From: Pseudomonadota bacterium
GTDB taxonomy: Bacteria; Pseudomonadota; Alphaproteobacteria; Sphingomonadales; Govanellaceae
NCBI GenBank assembly: GCA_003577275.1
Contig: QEVO01000003.1
Span: 225,896 to 289,895 of the forward strand
Reading direction: 5' to 3'
Length of the DNA stretch: 64,000 nt
Shown here in pieces: positions 60,388-64,000 of this stretch (its first letter is position 1; each line of letters opens with the position of its first letter). A program made the translations under genes and the position numbers. Under the pieces are notes generated by a model, which was given only the letters and a program-made list of their open reading frames with translations, was not told the DNA's origin and searched no databases.

Positions 60388-62157
60388 CTATGGCGCTTGA
60401 TCGGGCGGCGGGCCATCCAGCGCCAGGCGCAAGGCGCGGGCCAGGTCGTCCTTGCGGTAAGGTTTGTTGAGCATGGGCAGCTTGGCTAGCGCGGGTCCGT
60501 CCTTGCCCATGGCGTCGGGAAAGCCTGAGGTCAGTACGATGCGCAAGGCCGGCCAGCGCGCCAGGGCGGCATGGGCGAGATCATAGCCGCTGCGTCCGCC
60601 GGGCATGATGATGTCGGTCAACAGAAGGTCGACGTGGTTGTTCTCCAACGCCCTAATCGCGGTGCTGACATCGCCCGCTTCCAGGACGCGATAGCCGAGA
60701 CTTGTCAGCTGCATCGCCGCGACGCGCCGCACTTCCGCGTTGTCCTCGGCGATGAGCACCACTTCCCCTTTTCCGATGGCGGCGTTTTTTTCCGGTACGG
60801 CGACCGGCTCCTGCGCCTCATCAAGGGCGCGCGGCACATATAGACGGAAGGTGGTCCCCACCCCCTCTTCGCTATAGACATTGATATGGCCGCCGGATTG
60901 CTTGATGAAGCCAAAAACCATGCTCAGGCCCAGGCCGGTGCCTTTGTCCTGCGCCTTGGTGGTAAAGAACGGTTCGAAAATACGGCCTATCAGATGGCCG
61001 GGAATGCCCATGCCGGTATCGGTGACCTCGATCATGGCGTAATCGCCGGCGATGACTTCGGCGTGTCGGGCGGCATAATCCTCGTCCAGATAGCGATTGG
61101 CCGTGGCGATGCGCAGCCGACCGCCCTGGGGCATGGCGTCGCGGGCGTTGGTGGCGAGATTGGCGAGGCTGGTCTCGAGTTGCGCCGGATCAACGATGAC
61201 GGTCCAGACGTCGCTCGACAGATCAAGCTCGACCTTGATGTGTTCGCCCAACATTCTTTGCATCAGCGTCGCCAGCTTGCGGACCAGTTCATTGACATCG
61301 ACGCGACGCGGCTGCAGCGGTTGGCGGCGGGCGAAGGCCAGGAGGCGGCGGATCAGATCGGCGCCTCTCAGCGCCGCCTCCAGCGCATGGCCGGCAAGCT
61401 CCCGGGTCGTCGGGTCATTTTCCTTTTCCGTTAGCAGCAGATCGAGATTGCCGATGATGACGCTCAAGAGATTGTTGAAATCGTGCGCCATGCCGCCGGT
61501 GAGTTGGCCGATGGCTTCCATCTTTTGCGACTGGCGCAGTTGCTCTTCCGTTTGCTGGCGCTGCATCGCCTCGCGCTTGACCTCGGCGTAGGCGGTGCGG
61601 ATTTCCTCCGCCTGGGTGACGGCCTGCGCCGTTGCCGCGCGGAGCGAACTTTCCAGCGAGACATTGGCCAGCGAAATGGCGGTGGCCCGCGCCAGACTTT
61701 CTAGTAAGGCGGTCTCATGGGCGTTGGGAAGATGATGGTCCGCCCAGTAGGCGCCGATGGCGGCCAGCGGATCCTCCACCCTGACCGGCGCCATGATCAG
61801 GCTTTTGACGAATGTCGGCCGGTAGGCGTCCTGGGGAATGCGCGGGTCGACATAGATATCAGGGATAACGGCCGTGCGCTTGTTGAGCATCGCCCAGCCG
61901 GAAATGCAGGCGGACATGGGAAATTTCTGCCCTTTCCATAACGGGCTGATGGCGTTTTCATCCACGTAATGGCAAAGGTCGCCGTCGCGCAGCACGAAGG
62001 TGACGCCATCGGCCCCGGAAATGTCGCGTGCGGCAATGCGGACGATTTCTATTATCCGCTCCAGGGTGCGGGCGGCGGATAAGCTTTCGATGGCTTCGAC
62101 CAGGATCGACCAGGGTGGCGGGTCGTTCGGGGGCAAAGGTTGATCCGTGGCATTCAT
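60388..62157 (-). CDS. Hybrid sensor histidine kinase (GAF, HisKA, HATPase, receiver)
   Basis: 589 residues. A GAF domain (about 20-170), a short coiled coil (170-215), the HisKA H-box [11 protein letters not shown] with His225, then the HATPase domain ([39 protein letters not shown]) and a C-terminal receiver domain with the acceptor Asp in [11 protein letters not shown] and Lys in [10 protein letters not shown]. No membrane segment, so cytosolic. The input signal is unknown; no separate response regulator is beside it. ATG at 62157 follows a GTG at 62160. Confidence 0.92.
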   Translation of the reverse strand: MNATDQPLPPNDPPPWSILVEAIESLSAARTLERIIEIVRIAARDISGADGVTFVLRDGDLCHYVDENAISPLWKGQKFPMSACISGWAMLNKRTAVIPDIYVDPRIPQDAYRPTFVKSLIMAPVRVEDPLAAIGAYWADHHLPNAHETALLESLARATAISLANVSLESSLRAATAQAVTQAEEIRTAYAEVKREAMQRQQTEEQLRQSQKMEAIGQLTGGMAHDFNNLLSVIIGNLDLLLTEKENDPTTRELAGHALEAALRGADLIRRLLAFARRQPLQPRRVDVNELVRKLATLMQRMLGEHIKVELDLSSDVWTVIVDPAQLETSLANLATNARDAMPQGGRLRIATANRYLDEDYAARHAEVIAGDYAMIEVTDTGMGIPGHLIGRIFEPFFTTKAQDKGTGLGLSMVFGFIKQSGGHINVYSEEGVGTTFRLYVPRALDEAQEPVAVPEKNAAIGKGEVVLIAEDNAEVRRVAAMQLTSLGYRVLEAGDVSTAIRALENNHVDLLLTDIIMPGGRSGYDLAHAALARWPALRIVLTSGFPDAMGKDGPALAKLPMLNKPYRKDDLARALRLALDGPPPDQAP

Positions 62158-62364
62158 CACGCAGTACCCGCTGCTTTTTTCAGCATAGGCGAGGCGCCCT
62201 TCGTATCGGAAAACCCCGATGTGCGATGGCCTCGTCGTGATTTATCCTATCCATAGGGGAGGGGATCGACAACCGGCAATACGACCTTGCGGGGGGCGAG
62301 GGCATCCGCTATGGTGCGCGCCGTTTACCGCCGGGCTCTTTAGCTACGAGCCCAAGACCCATGC

Positions 62365-62455
<91 letters not shown>

Positions 62456-62600
62456 TATCTTGTTGAATTATAATAATATTATTTGATTTATGAAAGTTGA
62501 GCCGTTTGGCACAAAAGCGGAACCTATGGCATTTTGCAAACATTTTGCTAACGGCATTAAGTTTAGGAGTATCCAGTGAGAGCCAGTGAGTAGTAAAACC

Positions 62601-63353
62601 CTAGTCACATAACCTTCTATCGACTTTACCTTCACTATCCCACCGGGCAGCGTCGTGTTCATACATTTTTGCGATATTTAGAAGCATTCTACCTATGAAG
62701 GGGAATTGGTTGCTTATCTTATTGGCGTACTCGTGATACTTGGCAGCCAACTCGCGTTCTTGATCTCCGCCGCTGCCACGTTGGACTACACTCCTCGAAT
62801 TATAAATGCCAATTTCCATTCCTTCTGACATTTCTCGGGAAGCCACTTCCTCAATTACAGGGCGAATTTCTTCTCTTGGCCACACGCCATCTTTTCCCAC
62901 GGTAGCTTTAGACAGCATCCTACCGATATACCGATCGGCAAGTTCTGCGCGCCCATATTCCTTTGCCAATTCTCTGGCTTCATTAATCCAGCCCCGCAAC
63001 ACATCAACATTAATTGTGCCATCATCCTTTTGGCCTGGAAGTATATTGGCATGTTCTAGGAGTGAGAAAGCATTGTTCGCTGCGTTGCGTAGATGTTCTT
63101 CAGATTCTAGTGGAGACAATTCAACGGGATCTACTCCAGAATCATTCCTTTTAAAACACATAGCTAGTGACTGAATAAAAAGCATAGGAGAGCGTGCTAG
63201 CTCGCGGAATAAGTTCGGTATCTCGTATTTAGAGTGAGGAACAAGCGCTTGGATATATAAATATTCGAGTTTTGCGAGCTCTAGTCGATCGACGTCTGAA
63301 CGTGAATCTAAGGACTCAAGTAGGTTCTCAATCATATACCCAGATATACGCAA
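62601..63353 (-). CDS. C-terminal remnant of a large protein, possibly from a defence island
   Basis: About 250 residues, GC-poorer than the rest of the window. It reads from the IS junction (TTG at 63353; first ATG at 63335) to a stop at 62601. The later part, [35 protein letters not shown] and [16 protein letters not shown], resembles the C-terminal region of very large uncharacterised proteins found in phage-defence and mobile islands; this is from memory and was not searched. The N-terminal part of such a protein is missing and the frame is cut by the transposase sequence, so it is probably a pseudogene. Confidence 0.45.
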   Translation of the reverse strand: MRISGYMIENLLESLDSRSDVDRLELAKLEYLYIQALVPHSKYEIPNLFRELARSPMLFIQSLAMCFKRNDSGVDPVELSPLESEEHLRNAANNAFSLLEHANILPGQKDDGTINVDVLRGWINEARELAKEYGRAELADRYIGRMLSKATVGKDGVWPREEIRPVIEEVASREMSEGMEIGIYNSRSVVQRGSGGDQERELAAKYHEYANKISNQFPFIGRMLLNIAKMYEHDAARWDSEGKVDRRLCD

Positions 63354-64000
63354 CGCCGGGCCTGCGGTCTTGCGGGCATTGATCCGCGGGTGTACCGGCG
63401 CAAGCCGGTGAGGCCGGATGATACAGGGCTGCGCCAGCGGCTGAGGGAGCTATCGTCGGAACGGCGACGGTTCGGCTATCGGCGGCTGCATGTTCTGCTG
63501 AGAAGGGAGGGCTGGATGGTGAACCGGAAGAAATTATATCGTATCTACAAGGAGGAAGGGCTGGCCGTGCGCCAGCGTGGTGGCCGCAAGCGGGCGCTGG
63601 GCACGCGGGCGCCCATGGCCATCCCGCAGGGGCCGAACCAGCGCTGGAGCCTGGACTTTGTGTCCGACAGCCTGTTCGGCGGGCGGCGCTTCCGGATCCT
63701 GTGCGTCATCGACGACTTCAGCCGGGAATGCCTGGCCACCGTGGTTGACCTGTCCCTATCGGGCATTCGGGTGGCGCGGGAGCTGGACCGGATCGCAGAG
63801 GTTCGCGGTTATCCCTGCATGATCGTGAGTGACAACGGCACCGAACTGACCTCGAACGCCATCCTCGAATGGCAACAGGACCGGCAGATCGAATGGCATT
63901 ACATCGCGCCCGGCAAGCCCATGCAGAATGGCTTTGTGGAGAGCTTTAATGGCCGCTTGCGCGATGAATGCCTCAACGAACATCTGTTCGACAGTCTGCG
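63351..64000 (+). mobile_element. IS3-family transposase OrfB, 5'-truncated, running off the window
   Basis: Frame open from about 63351 to the window end. It starts inside the OrfB helix-turn-helix part ([18 protein letters not shown]), continues [20 protein letters not shown], and enters the DDE catalytic core: [14 protein letters not shown] (first Asp), [20 protein letters not shown] (second Asp) and [16 protein letters not shown] (Glu). The usual OrfA gene and the N-terminus of OrfB are absent, and no terminal inverted repeat is seen at the junction. The left end is therefore deleted or was lost on insertion. Resembles the IS407-like group. Confidence 0.8.

Overview
The window reads as a chromosomal piece of a GC-rich alphaproteobacterium, probably close to Rhodospirillales. 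The main evidence is the F1-only ATP synthase operon atpHAGDC (40608-45553), the minus-strand housekeeping run rplU-rpmA-obgE-proB-proA-nadD-rsfS-rlmH-gpmI-envC-ctpA-deacetylase-rppH (59354 down to 47437), the xerC-DUF484-fsa-priA block (24148-28839), and two TonB-dependent receptors. The taxonomic placement is inference from gene order and protein flavour; no database was searched.

Region A (1-21704) is an accessory catabolic region. A MarR-type regulator runs off the left edge. A ten-gene minus-strand operon follows, mostly joined by start/stop overlaps: TRAP transporter (dctQ, dctM, dctP), an MmgE/PrpD protein, a complete Dpp/Opp-type ABC importer (binding protein, two permeases, two ATPases) and a CapA-like protein. 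Divergent from it lie a TonB-dependent receptor with its own terminator, then a glycyl radical enzyme (GRE) activase, two tandem full-length GREs and a cytochrome P450. Four promoters here (MarR gene, TRAP operon, receptor, GRE operon) share a box of about 14 bp overlapping the -35 element, which suggests one regulon. My best candidate for an undescribed system is this one: outer-membrane uptake, two inner-membrane importers, and an oxygen-sensitive radical chemistry module paired with a P450 that lacks the usual I-helix acid-threonine pair.

Region B (21685-28839) is mostly housekeeping: an unknown zinc-ribbon protein, photolyase, XerC, DUF484, a transaldolase-type aldolase and PriA. Region C (28839-40345) is a second accessory block between priA and atpH. 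It holds a membrane-protein gene broken at an A9 run, a large MalT-like LuxR regulator, a hydantoinase/oxoprolinase protein co-directional with a second TonB-dependent receptor, an NCS1 permease, an Asp/Glu/hydantoin racemase and a DUF917 protein. This is a plausible uptake and ring-opening module for a (thio)hydantoin-like compound.

Region D (40608-62160) is the F1 ATP synthase operon, a ferritin-like protein, palindromic repeats and the housekeeping run, ending with an MBL-fold protein and a hybrid histidine kinase. Region E (62365-64000) is a tRNA-Ser(CGA) followed by AT-richer DNA with the C-terminal remnant of a large protein, cut by a 5'-truncated IS3-family transposase that continues past the window. 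It looks like a decayed island at a tRNA gene.
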